The notes under the pieces were generated by a model. It did not search any database and was not told the origin of the DNA. It was given only the letters and a program-made list of their open reading frames with translations. A stretch of 64,000 bases of DNA. Source: Dyella_A sp035685805. Its GTDB lineage: Bacteria > Pseudomonadota > Gammaproteobacteria > Xanthomonadales > Rhodanobacteraceae. Made by a program: the position numbers and the translations under genes. Below are positions 43,250-52,669 of the stretch, piece after piece. Within the stretch, counting starts at the first letter, position 1, and each line of letters starts with the position of its first letter. The DNA lies in assembly GCF_035685805.1 (NCBI RefSeq), contig NZ_DASSAB010000030.1, forward strand, positions 144,801 to 208,800, in the 5' to 3' direction.

Positions 43250-43834
43250 ATGGACCCACGACCAGGCGCAGCGGCCGAGCCCGGCGCCGCGGGTGGCACC
43301 GGCTCGCTGTTCCACGATCTGCTGGGCGAAGACTGGCACTGTCTCGCCGCGCCGGTCAGGCGCATGCACGACGGCGCTGCCTGCATACAGGCACACGGAC
43401 TTGCCGAGGTGCACGGCGCCCCGGGCCCCCTCGCGCGGGTGCTGCGCCGGGTGCTGGGGCTGCCGCGGCCGGGGCCTGCGCAGCCGATCGGCCTGACGAT
43501 CACCCGCGCCGGTCAGCACGAAAGCTGGACGCGCCGGTTCGCGACCCGGCACATGCACTCGCGGCTGGACCGCGCCGGTTCCACCCTGCTTCGCGAGCGC
43601 CTGGGGCCGGTGACACTGCGGTTCGCGCTGCAGCGTCAGGGCGAGACGATCGACTGGCAGCTGCGCCAGGTCCACGTGCTAGGGCTGCCGCTGCCGCGTC
43701 GCCTGCACGGGCGCGTGCTGGCACGCAGCGGTGCCTGCGACGGACGCTACGAGTTCCGCATCGACGCGCGGGTGCCACTGATCGGACAACTGGTTGCGTA
43801 CCATGGCTGGCTGGAGATCGCCGATGCCGCATGA
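43250..43834 (+). CDS. DUF4166 domain protein
   Basis: 194 residues matching DUF4166: SLFHDLLGEDWHCLAAPVRRMH at the start, then WTRRFATRHMHSRL and LRFALQRQGETIDWQLRQ. In other bacteria this domain often follows a saccharopine dehydrogenase-like domain in one protein; here that partner is encoded separately at 44216-45352 on the opposite strand, with a DCC protein between. It has no signal peptide and is probably cytoplasmic. Reaction unknown. It overlaps the DCC gene by 11 bp. Confidence 0.85.
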   Translation: MDPRPGAAAEPGAAGGTGSLFHDLLGEDWHCLAAPVRRMHDGAACIQAHGLAEVHGAPGPLARVLRRVLGLPRPGPAQPIGLTITRAGQHESWTRRFATRHMHSRLDRAGSTLLRERLGPVTLRFALQRQGETIDWQLRQVHVLGLPLPRRLHGRVLARSGACDGRYEFRIDARVPLIGQLVAYHGWLEIADAA

Positions 43835-44234
43835 CAATCCGTCCATCGTGGTGTTCGACGGCGTGTGCGTGCTGTGCAGTCGCTGGGTCGACTTCATCCT
43901 GCGCCACGACCGGCAGCACCGCTTTCGCCTTGCCGCGATGCAGGGCGCGCACGGGCGGCGCCTGCTCGCCGCGCACGGTCTGTCGCCGGACGATCCGGCC
44001 TCGTTGCTGCTGGTGCAGGACGGCCTCGGCCACACCGACACCGACGCGATTGGCCGGATCCTCGCCCAGCTCGGCGGTTTCTGGCGGATTCCCGCCGTGC
44101 TGTTGCGCACCGTGCCGCGACCGCTGCGCGACGCGCTATACCGCTGGATCGCCCGCCATCGCTACCGGCTGTTCGGCCAGCGCAGCAGCTGCCGCATGCC
44201 CGATCCGGCGCAGGCTCACCGCTTCCTCGACTGA
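43824..44234 (+). CDS. DCC-family (DUF393) thiol-disulfide oxidoreductase-like protein
   Basis: 136 residues of the DUF393/DCC family. The redox-like motif FDGVCVLCSRWVDFIL near the N-terminus contains CxxC; the later FWRIPAVLLRTVPRPLRDALYRWIARHRYRLFG is typical. A thioredoxin-like fold is predicted for the family, with unknown substrate. ATG 43824 is chosen (GGAG 8 nt upstream) over ATG 43803. It overlaps the DUF4166 gene at the start and the convergent reductase gene by 19 bp at the end. Confidence 0.9.
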   Translation: MPHDNPSIVVFDGVCVLCSRWVDFILRHDRQHRFRLAAMQGAHGRRLLAAHGLSPDDPASLLLVQDGLGHTDTDAIGRILAQLGGFWRIPAVLLRTVPRPLRDALYRWIARHRYRLFGQRSSCRMPDPAQAHRFLD

Positions 44235-45352
44235 TCCGCCCGCGCGGTCGACGCCACCCCGCTTCGCACGTCCAGCGCCGCCAGCGCATTCAACAAGGCC
44301 TCGAGCGTGAGCTCGCCCAGGCACGCACGCGCCCCGGCCCGCGGGCGCCGGCCGGCAGCGAGCTGACGGGCCAGCACCACCGCCGGCATGGCGGGAATCT
44401 CCGGGCCGTCGCCCGCACCGGCCTCCAGCCACCAGCGCAGCGCCAGCGGCGAGCCGTCGACGGCCACGCCCTCCAGCTCCACCGCCATGCCGCCCACGTC
44501 GGAGCCGAAGCGGACAAAACGCTCGCTGAGGCGCCGCAGTGCCCGGGCATGCCGCGGCAGGTCGCGCACCCATCCCAGCCGCACCAGCAGGGCCGCGCCC
44601 CACGTGCCCCAGTGCAGCAGGCCCAGCTCCAGCCCCGCGCGAAACTCCACCGTGCGCACGCCGTGGTAGCGCGCCGGGAACAGTGCCAGATCCGGCACGT
44701 CGCACAATGCCACCGGGCGTCGCAGCGTGGCGAAACGCTGCCGGCGGTGGTCGCTCCAGCCATAGCCGGTCTGCCAGCGGCCGTCGCGCCAGACCGGCAC
44801 CGGGCGTCCGCAATAGCCGAGAATCGCCGCCACCGTGGCGTCCCCGCGCGGGGAACGGTTGCCCGGGCTGATCGCACTGCGGATCGCGTGCAGTTGGGCA
44901 AAGCGGGGCGCCAGCGCATCGACCACGGCGCCGCTCAGCGCCGGCACGCTGGACGCGCCGCTCAGCACGACGCAACCGGCCGCGCGGGCCCGCGCATCCA
45001 GCGTGGATATGCCGCATACGAAGGCCCGCCCGTCGGCGAGGTCGACATAGTCGCTGCCCAGCGCGATGCAGGCCTCGGCCACGCGATAGTCCTGCTGCTG
45101 GAACGGGCCGGCAGCGTGGATCACCAGCTGCGGCCGGTGGGCGCCGAGCGCGGCGACCAGATCAGGCGCCTGCACGTCGAGCACGGCCGTCGCCACCGTG
45201 CGGTCGCCCAGCACGTCGCCAAGCCGGGCCAGTGACTCCCCGTGGCGCCCCGCCAGCGTGAGCGCCACGGTGGCGTCACCGGCCAGGCGCCGGGCGATGC
45301 GCGAGCCGAACACGCCGGTCGCGCCGATCAGCAGGACTCGCAACCCCATCAT
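44216..45352 (-). CDS. Saccharopine dehydrogenase-like NAD(P)-binding protein
   Basis: 378 residues. An N-terminal Rossmann fold (LRVLLIGATGVFGSRIARRLA) followed by the saccharopine-dehydrogenase/trans-acting-enoyl-reductase-type middle (AAGPFQQQDYRVAEACIALGSDYVDLADGRAF; LSGASSVPALSGAVVD). True lysine-pathway activity is not implied. The partner DUF4166 domain lies in a separate convergent gene. Start ATG 45352 with GGGGG before it; a second ATG follows directly. The final 19 bp overlap the DCC gene tail to tail, so antisense effects between the two are possible. Confidence 0.86.
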   Translation of the reverse strand: MMGLRVLLIGATGVFGSRIARRLAGDATVALTLAGRHGESLARLGDVLGDRTVATAVLDVQAPDLVAALGAHRPQLVIHAAGPFQQQDYRVAEACIALGSDYVDLADGRAFVCGISTLDARARAAGCVVLSGASSVPALSGAVVDALAPRFAQLHAIRSAISPGNRSPRGDATVAAILGYCGRPVPVWRDGRWQTGYGWSDHRRQRFATLRRPVALCDVPDLALFPARYHGVRTVEFRAGLELGLLHWGTWGAALLVRLGWVRDLPRHARALRRLSERFVRFGSDVGGMAVELEGVAVDGSPLALRWWLEAGAGDGPEIPAMPAVVLARQLAAGRRPRAGARACLGELTLEALLNALAALDVRSGVASTARADQSRKR

Positions 45353-45363
45353 GTCCCCCGGAC

Positions 45364-45391
45364 AAAAAAAAGCCCGCCAGCGGCGGGCTTT
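45364..45391 (-). terminator. Intrinsic terminator of desaturase gene
   Basis: Arms AAAGCCCGCC (45369-45378) and GGCGGGCTTT (45382-45391), loop AGC, with eight A on the plus strand (45364-45371) that read as a U-run on the minus strand. Positioned 24 bp past the desaturase stop and just upstream of the reductase gene start, so it insulates the two. Confidence 0.9.
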
Positions 45392-45414
45392 CTCGATTAC
45401 TGCAACCGCCCGCG

Positions 45415-46608
45415 TCAGGCGGAGCCGACAGCGTACCCTTTCAGGCGGGCGGCGAAATCCTGCAGCGAGCGGATACCGCTCTGCTCGGCCTCGGCGATCC
45501 ACTGCTGCAGGCTCTTGAGCGTCTGCTCGGCGCCACGCTGATCCATCAGTGCGGCCAGCCGGCTGCGGAAGTCGAACACGGTGCGCAGGGTGGGGCGCTT
45601 GGCCAGCACGGCCTGCAGCTTGTCGTGACCCTCGTTGTCGAGCCAGCGCCCGCCGTCCGCGAGCGCGCGGCGCACGCGGCGCGGCATCGACTTGATGCTT
45701 TCGCCGGCATGCTGGGCCTCGTCGCGCATGGTCGGCACGATGACGTCGCGGTAGTAGTCGGTCATCGCCTGGAACCGATGCGTCAGCACGCCCTTGAGCG
45801 TCTCGGCATCCGGCAGGCTCACGTTCGGGCGAACGTTAAGCGCCGGGGCCACGCGCAGCACCTTGGCCAGGCCCACGGCACGCAGGCCGCAGATCACCGC
45901 CCAGCCGATATCGAACTCCCACTTGCGCAGGGCGAACTTGGCCGAGCTGGGGAAGGCGTGATGGTTGTTGTGCAGCTCTTCGCCGCCAATCCAGAAACCC
46001 CAGGGAATCAGGTTGCGCGCGGTGTCGGCGCTCTCGAAATTGCGGTAGCCGGCCCAGTGGCCGATGCCATTGACGAAGCCGGCCGCCCAGAACGGGATCC
46101 AGATCATCTGCACCGCCCACATCGCCACGCCGATCACGCCGAACAGCGCGAAGCTGATGAACAGCATCAGGGTCGGCCCCCAATACGGGTGACCTCCGTA
46201 GACGTTGCGCTCGAGCCAGTCGTCCGGCGTGCCGCGGCCGTACTGCTCCATGTCCTGCTTGTTCTCGGAGGCATCGCGATACAGCGACACGCCGTCCCAG
46301 AACACCTTCTTGATGCCGTAGATCATCGGGCTGTGCGGATCGTCGGCGGTTTCCACCTTCGCGTGGTGCTTGCGGTGGATCGCGACCCACTCCTTGGTCA
46401 CCATGCCCGTGGTCAGCCAGCCCCAGAAGCGGAAGAAGTGCTGGATGATCGGATGCAGGTCCACACCCCGATGCGTCTGGCAGCGGTGGTAGTAGATCGT
46501 CACGGTAAAGATGGTGAGCTGGGTGACCACCAGCATGTAGATCAACTTGCTGCCCCACGTCATGTGGGCCAGCCCGTTGGACAGGAAGGTGAGTACGGCG
46601 TCCGGCAT
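45415..46608 (-). CDS. DesA-type acyl-CoA/acyl-lipid fatty acid desaturase
   Basis: 397 residues. Integral-membrane di-iron desaturase that puts a cis double bond (probably delta-9) into fatty acyl chains. Three histidine boxes: HRCQTH (41-46), HRKHH (78-82), HNNHH (about 213), with hydrophobic helices around them. A soluble helical C-terminal extension of about 130 residues follows the core. It supports membrane fluidity together with gpsA and plsB products. ATG 46608 gives the usual short N-terminus before the first helix; the frame upstream has no family sequence. Divergent from the Gld-like ABC operon. Confidence 0.9.
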   Translation of the reverse strand: MPDAVLTFLSNGLAHMTWGSKLIYMLVVTQLTIFTVTIYYHRCQTHRGVDLHPIIQHFFRFWGWLTTGMVTKEWVAIHRKHHAKVETADDPHSPMIYGIKKVFWDGVSLYRDASENKQDMEQYGRGTPDDWLERNVYGGHPYWGPTLMLFISFALFGVIGVAMWAVQMIWIPFWAAGFVNGIGHWAGYRNFESADTARNLIPWGFWIGGEELHNNHHAFPSSAKFALRKWEFDIGWAVICGLRAVGLAKVLRVAPALNVRPNVSLPDAETLKGVLTHRFQAMTDYYRDVIVPTMRDEAQHAGESIKSMPRRVRRALADGGRWLDNEGHDKLQAVLAKRPTLRTVFDFRSRLAALMDQRGAEQTLKSLQQWIAEAEQSGIRSLQDFAARLKGYAVGSA

Positions 46609-46733
46609 ATCGAATACGTCTCTATGTGATTGAAAACAGTCTAGTGCAGGGTGTCCGTACCCACCAGCACGGCCGACGCTCAGGGCGTCCCGCACGACAT
46701 CGACCCGTTCTCGCTCTCGAAAGTACGCGCCGG

Positions 46734-46762
46734 TTGTTAGAAAGTGGGGGCGCGATGACAAT
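46734..46762 (+). promoter_or_regulatory. Promoter for a leaderless Gld-like ABC mRNA
   Basis: -35 TTGTTA (46734-46739), 17-nt spacer, -10 GACAAT (46757-46762). The start codon at 46769 lies just 6 nt after the -10 box, so transcription would begin at the ATG itself. There is no Shine-Dalgarno before the gene. Confidence 0.52.
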
Positions 46763-46768
46763 CAGGCA

Positions 46769-47509
46769 ATGAACACGTCGCCACCGCTGTTGCAGATCGA
46801 TCGCCTCACCCGCCACCGCGCCGGCCGAATGGCCGTGCAGGATCTGTGCCTCAGCCTCGGGCGGGGCGAGGTGCTTGGCCTGCTGGGGGTCAATGGGGCG
46901 GGCAAATCGACGACATTGAGCATGATTGCCGGGGCGATGCGTCCCGATAGCGGCACGATCCGCCTGAACGGACAGGACTTCGTGGAGCACCCCGGCCTTG
47001 CCCGAACGATGGTCGGCTGGCTGCCCGAGCGTGCCCCGCTGTGGCAGGAACTGACCGTGCTGGAGCATCTGCAGGCGCACGGGCGGCTGCGCAACCTGAA
47101 CGGCAGCGTCCTGCGCCAGGCGTGTGAAACCATCGTGCAGCGGCTGGAACTTAGCGACATCGCCCCGCGCCTCGCCGGGTTGCTGTCCCAAGGGCAGCGG
47201 CAGCGCCTGGGCCTGGGCTGCGCGTTGCTGCACAAGCCCGCGCTGCTGGTGCTCGACGAGCCGGCCAACGCGCTCGATCCGGTGCAGGTGGCGGCGCTGC
47301 GCCAGCTGATCCGCGACGAGGCCGCCGCGGGTACGACGGTGATCCTGTCGACCCATCTGCTGAACGAGGTCACCGCGGTGTGCACCCGCGTGGCGATCCT
47401 GCATCAGGGCCAACTGCGCTACGCCGGTCCGGTGGAAGACGCGGGCGCGCAGGCGCTGGAGCAGCAGTTCTTCGACATCGCCATGCACGGCCGGAGCGTC
47501 GCCGCATGA
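46769..47509 (+). CDS. ABC transporter ATPase, GldA/NosF-like
   Basis: 246 residues. Walker A GVNGAGKST (40-48), Q-loop replaced by a short VGWLPERAPLW, signature LLSQGQRQR (Q for the usual second G), Walker B LLVLDEPANALDP, H-loop ILSTHLLNE. It matches the ATPase of gliding-type/ABC-2 systems. Partner permease overlaps by 4 bp (ATGA), then a GldG-like protein and a DUF4340-like protein. Probably cytoplasmic, bound to the permease. Divergent from the desaturase. Confidence 0.92.
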   Translation: MNTSPPLLQIDRLTRHRAGRMAVQDLCLSLGRGEVLGLLGVNGAGKSTTLSMIAGAMRPDSGTIRLNGQDFVEHPGLARTMVGWLPERAPLWQELTVLEHLQAHGRLRNLNGSVLRQACETIVQRLELSDIAPRLAGLLSQGQRQRLGLGCALLHKPALLVLDEPANALDPVQVAALRQLIRDEAAAGTTVILSTHLLNEVTAVCTRVAILHQGQLRYAGPVEDAGAQALEQQFFDIAMHGRSVAA

Positions 47510-48291
47510 GTGCTGCCGCGTTGGTGCGCCTGGAATGGCGCCGACTGTTCGTGCGGCCGCTCGGCTGGGTGCTGGGTGCGCTCACGCTCGGCGAGCTGGC
47601 CTGGCGCTTCGTGCTGCTGCTGGGCAACTTCCTCGGTGCCCAGGTGAAGCTTGCGGCGCTGCCCGCCGGCCCCGGCTACACCGATCTGGTGGCCGTGCCG
47701 CTGTTGAGCAGCCTGTTCACCGGCGGGCTGGTGCCGTTCGGGCTGGTCGAGCTGGCGTTGTTCGTGGTGCCGTTGCTGACCATGTCCAGCGTGGCCGGCG
47801 AACGCGGCAATGGCACGCTGCCGCTGCTGCTGTCCAGCGGCCTGTCGCCCGCACGCATCGTGCTGGGCAAGTACACGGCCGTACTTGCCTGGCTGGTGCT
47901 CTGGCTGGCGCTGGCGCTGTTGATGCCGCTGTCGCTGGCCCACGCCACCACGCTGGACTGGGGCAAGCTGGCGGCCGCCACGCTGGGCCTGGTGCTGCTG
48001 CTGGCGATGCTCGCGGCGATCGGCGTGGCGTGCTCCACGTTCGCCTCGCATCCGGCCATTGCAGCCACCGCCAGCCTGGCGCTCGCGCTGGGGCTTTGCT
48101 GCATCAACCTGGGCGCTCAGGCGGCCGGCGTGGACAGTGGCGTGATCCAGTGGCTGGCGCTGGGCACCCATCTGGAGCCGCTGCTGCGCGGACTGGTCGC
48201 CACCGGCGACGTGCTGTGGTTCGTGCTGATCGGTGCGCTGGCGCTGGCGCTGGCCACGCAACGCCTGGGCGCTGAACGGGGGCGCGGCTGA
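47506..48291 (+). CDS. ABC-2-type permease, GldF-like
   Basis: 261 residues, six hydrophobic segments: LGWVLGALTLGELAWRFVLL; GLVPFGLVELALFVVPLLTM; the signature RGNGTLPLLLSSGLSPARIVLGKY; VLAWLVLWLALALLMPLSL; LVLLLAMLAAIGVACSTF; AATASLALALGLCCINLGA. Family: ABC-2 transporter permease, like NosY/GldF. Forms the membrane part of the complex with the ATPase. Its start overlaps the ATPase stop (ATGA), and its stop overlaps the next start (TGATG). Confidence 0.9.
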   Translation: MSAAALVRLEWRRLFVRPLGWVLGALTLGELAWRFVLLLGNFLGAQVKLAALPAGPGYTDLVAVPLLSSLFTGGLVPFGLVELALFVVPLLTMSSVAGERGNGTLPLLLSSGLSPARIVLGKYTAVLAWLVLWLALALLMPLSLAHATTLDWGKLAAATLGLVLLLAMLAAIGVACSTFASHPAIAATASLALALGLCCINLGAQAAGVDSGVIQWLALGTHLEPLLRGLVATGDVLWFVLIGALALALATQRLGAERGRG

Positions 48292-49634
48292 TGACCATGC
48301 ACCGTACCCTGCGGCGGCTCGATGGCTGGCTGATCGCGTTGCTGCTGCTGGCGGCGACCGCTGCGGCCGCTTACCTGTCGGTCCGCTACCAGTACGTCGC
48401 CGACTGGACCCACGGCGGGCGCGCCAGCCTGTCGCGCGAGAGCCGTGCCGTGCTCGCACAGCTGGACGGCCCGGTCGAGATCGTCAGCTACGCCAGTCCA
48501 CAGGGCAGCCTGCGCCAGACCATCGCGAACTTCGTGCAGCGCTACCAGCGGGTCAAGCCCGACATCACGCTGCGCTTCGTCGATCCGCAGCTGGATCCGG
48601 GCGCCATGCGCGAGCTGGGCATCACCGTCGACGGCGAGTTGCTTATTCACTACAAGGGCCATGAGCAGCGGCTGGACGATCTTTCTTCCGAAGGCCCGAT
48701 GAGCAACGCGCTGGAGCGGTTGGCGCGGGGCGGCGAGCGCATCGTGGCGTTTGTCAGCGGCGACGGCGAACGACGAGCCGACGGCCAGGCCAACGCGGAC
48801 ATGGGCACCTTCATTGCGCAACTGGAAAGCCGCGGGATGCGGGCGGTGCCACTCAATTTCGCTCAGGTCAGCGCGGTGCCGCAGCACACCGACCTGGTCG
48901 TGCTGGCCAGCCCCACCGCGGCGCTCGCCCCGGGGGGCGTGAAGGAACTGGTCGATTACGTGCGCGATGGCGGCAACCTGCTGTGGCTCACCGAGCCCGC
49001 GCGTGACGCCGCGCTGCAGGATCCGCTGGGCCTGCGGCCGCTGGCCGAGCTGCTGGGCATCGGCGCGCTGCCCGGCGTGCTGACCGACCGCTCCGCCGCC
49101 GCGCTCGGGCTGAACGACCCGCACATGCTTGCGCTGGGCGACTATCCGGCGCACGCCATCACCCGCGGCCTGACCCTGACCACGCTGTTCCCCGAAGTCG
49201 CCGCGCTGGCGCCGCTCAGCCGTTCGGACTGGTCGGTGACGCCGTTCCTGCGCAGCGGCCCGCAGGGGCGCGTGGAGGTCGGCAACCAGAGTGACACCCT
49301 GCCCGGGCGGCCGCTCGAGTTCGGCTTTGCGCTGACGCGCCTCTCGCCAAGCCCGGACAAGAGCGAACAGCGCGCCGTGGTGATCGGCGATGGCGACTTC
49401 CTGTCCAACACCTACCTGGGCAACGGCGGCAACCGCGCGCTGGGCGAGCGGGTGTTCGACTGGCTGCTTGGCGACGACGCGCTGGTGAACCTGCCGCCGC
49501 GCGGCGCACCGGATCGTTTCCTGCGCCTGTCGCAGGGCGAGTTGAACGCCGCCAGCCTCGGCTTCCTCGCCGGCCTGCCGCTGCTGCTGCTGGCACTGGG
49601 CGGCTGGATCGTCTGGCGCAGGCGGCGGCGCTGA
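48291..49634 (+). CDS. GldG-like ABC auxiliary protein (ABC_transp_aux)
   Basis: 447 residues. One N-terminal helix (LDGWLIALLLLAATAAAAYL), a periplasmic GldG-like domain (KPDITLRFVDPQLDPGAMRELGI; RIVAFVSGDGERR; LVVLASPTAALAPGGVKELVDYV with GGNLLWLTEP), and a C-terminal helix (LAGLPLLLLALGGWIVW) followed by a poly-Arg end. In Bacteroidetes GldA-GldF-GldG support gliding; outside that group the family is common without gliding, and the role is unknown. It is translationally coupled to the permease gene (TGATG). Confidence 0.9.
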   Translation: MTMHRTLRRLDGWLIALLLLAATAAAAYLSVRYQYVADWTHGGRASLSRESRAVLAQLDGPVEIVSYASPQGSLRQTIANFVQRYQRVKPDITLRFVDPQLDPGAMRELGITVDGELLIHYKGHEQRLDDLSSEGPMSNALERLARGGERIVAFVSGDGERRADGQANADMGTFIAQLESRGMRAVPLNFAQVSAVPQHTDLVVLASPTAALAPGGVKELVDYVRDGGNLLWLTEPARDAALQDPLGLRPLAELLGIGALPGVLTDRSAAALGLNDPHMLALGDYPAHAITRGLTLTTLFPEVAALAPLSRSDWSVTPFLRSGPQGRVEVGNQSDTLPGRPLEFGFALTRLSPSPDKSEQRAVVIGDGDFLSNTYLGNGGNRALGERVFDWLLGDDALVNLPPRGAPDRFLRLSQGELNAASLGFLAGLPLLLLALGGWIVWRRRRR

Positions 49635-49636
49635 CG

Positions 49637-50128
49637 ATGCGCCGCAGCGCACGCCAGCGACTCGCGTTGCTGCTGGGCACCGTGGTGCTCGGCTCGCTGG
49701 CCCTGTGGCAATGGCAGCGCGATGCGGCCGCCGCTCCGGGCACGTTGCTGGATAAGACGCCCGAGGCAATCGACCATATCGCGCTGAGCCTGCCCGGGCA
49801 TGGCACCGAGCACTACACGAAGCGCGACGGCCACTGGTGGCGTGTCGATGGGCCGCCCGTGCCCGCCGATGACGGGCGACTGGGCGAACTGGCCGGATAC
49901 GCCGCGGCACCGGTGGCGAGCTGGCGGCTACTGGCAGATTTCAAGCCGGCACAGATCGGTCTGTCGCCGCCCATGGCCATCTTGCAGCTGGACCAGCAGA
50001 CGCTGCGCTTCGGCGACACCTCTGTGACCGGCCCGCTGCGCTACGTGCAGGTGGGCCAACGCGTGGCGCTGGTCTCCGCCCGCTACACGCCGCGGCCATC
50101 GCGCGCCGAGGCGGTGCAGGCGGACTGA
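49637..50128 (+). CDS. DUF4340-like protein of the Gld-type ABC operon
   Basis: 163 residues: one N-terminal helix (RLALLLGTVVLGSLALW) then a periplasmic domain with features of DUF4340 (IDHIALSLPGHGTEHYTKRDGHWWRV; LGELAGYAAAPVASW). DUF4340 proteins usually are about twice as long and come as the last gene of GldG-type operons; this one carries a single unit. Starts 2 bp after the GldG-like stop. The 63 bp to gnd has no terminator. Confidence 0.75.
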   Translation: MRRSARQRLALLLGTVVLGSLALWQWQRDAAAAPGTLLDKTPEAIDHIALSLPGHGTEHYTKRDGHWWRVDGPPVPADDGRLGELAGYAAAPVASWRLLADFKPAQIGLSPPMAILQLDQQTLRFGDTSVTGPLRYVQVGQRVALVSARYTPRPSRAEAVQAD

Positions 50129-50191
50129 TCCGCGCTTGCCTGACCGTCTGCACTCCCCATATCGGTCGCACCACGTTTCGGAGCACGCACC

Positions 50192-51601
<1,410 letters not shown>

Positions 51602-51621
51602 CCAGGCACCTTCCGCAACCC

Positions 51622-51712
51622 CCAACCGCCATCGCGGCGAAAGCCGGTTCCCGGGTCACTTCCCGGGGGACCGGGTCGCTGGATTCCGGCTTCCGCCGGG
51701 ATGACGGGGATG
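51622..51712. repeat. REP-like palindromic repeat
   Basis: The 138-bp gap between gnd and mutM holds a repeat-like unit. Its core is ATTCCGGC (51683-51690), loop TTCC, GCCGGGAT (51695-51702), embedded in CTGGATTCC...GGGATGACGGGG, the pattern of REP/intergenic repeats in many proteobacteria. A second partial palindrome, CCGGTTCCCGGGTCACTTCC, precedes it. A matching 12-base piece, GGAATCCAGCGA, occurs just before the beta-glucosidase start near 33438-33449. Confidence 0.5.
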
Positions 51713-51739
51713 GCTCCATGACTACGTGAGCTCCAAGCC

Positions 51740-52567
51740 ATGCCTGAACTCCCCGAGGTCGAAACCACCCGCCGAGGCATCGCCCCGCATCTGGTCGGGC
51801 GGCGCATCGGTGCAGTGACCCTGCGCCGGCCGGACCTGCGCTGGCCGATTCCGGCCGAAGTGGCGCGGCTGCTGCCGGGGCAGATGATCGAGTCGGTCGA
51901 GCGGCGCGCGAAATACCTGCTGCTGCGCACCGAGATCGGCAGCGCGCTGCTGCACCTGGGCATGAGCGGCGTTCTGCGGGTGCTGCCACCGGACGCACCG
52001 CTCGGCCCGCACGACCACGTCGACATCGGCATCGCTGCCGAAACCGGCAGGGCCGAGCGCGTCCTGCGTTTCACCGACCCGCGCCGCTTTGGCTGCCTGC
52101 TGTGGCAGTGGCCGGGCGAAACCCACCCGTTGCTCGCGGCGCTGGGGCCGGAGCCACTCACCGACGCGTTCGACGGCGACCTGCTCTGGCACGCCTCGCG
52201 CGGCCGCAAGGTGGCGGTGAAACTGTTCCTGATGGACAACGCGGTGGTGGTCGGGGTGGGCAACATCTACGCCAGCGAGGCACTGTTCGCCGCCGGCATT
52301 CACCCGCGCACACCGGCTGGCAAAGTCTCACGCGCACGCTACGCGCGGCTTGCCGTCGAAGTGAAGCGCATCCTCGCCTGGGCGATCGAGCGCGGTGGCA
52401 CCACGCTGCGCGACTTTCTCAACCCCGACGGCGCACCGGGCTACTTCTTCCGCGAGCTCAACGTCTACGGTCGGGCGGGCGAGCCTTGTCGGACCTGCGC
52501 CGCGCCGGTCCGACAGGCCGTGCTGGGGCAGCGCTCCACCTTCTGGTGCCCGCACTGCCAGCATTGA
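51740..52567 (+). CDS. mutM: Formamidopyrimidine-DNA glycosylase
   Basis: 275 residues. Base-excision repair of 8-oxoguanine and formamidopyrimidines, with AP-lyase activity. Starts MPELPEVETTRRG with catalytic P2 and E3; RRAKYLLL holds the conserved lysine (about K58); the helix-two-turn-helix VVGVGNIYASEALF; and a C-terminal zinc finger with CRTC and CPHC pairs. Convergent with the unknown gene at 52670; the 102-bp gap contains no U-run terminator. Confidence 0.98.
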   Translation: MPELPEVETTRRGIAPHLVGRRIGAVTLRRPDLRWPIPAEVARLLPGQMIESVERRAKYLLLRTEIGSALLHLGMSGVLRVLPPDAPLGPHDHVDIGIAAETGRAERVLRFTDPRRFGCLLWQWPGETHPLLAALGPEPLTDAFDGDLLWHASRGRKVAVKLFLMDNAVVVGVGNIYASEALFAAGIHPRTPAGKVSRARYARLAVEVKRILAWAIERGGTTLRDFLNPDGAPGYFFRELNVYGRAGEPCRTCAAPVRQAVLGQRSTFWCPHCQH

Positions 52568-52669
52568 GCCGGTCATCAACGCGGGAGGCGCAGGCAAGCG
52601 GTTGGCCGGCGCGCCGCCCGGGTTCGTGCACGGGGCGCCACGCCTGCCGATCGGCCGGCGTGACGACGC

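Noticed and set aside
45415..46608. Transposase annotation sometimes given to this desaturase family
   Set aside because: Three histidine boxes and membrane helices are present; no inverted repeats or DDE motif.
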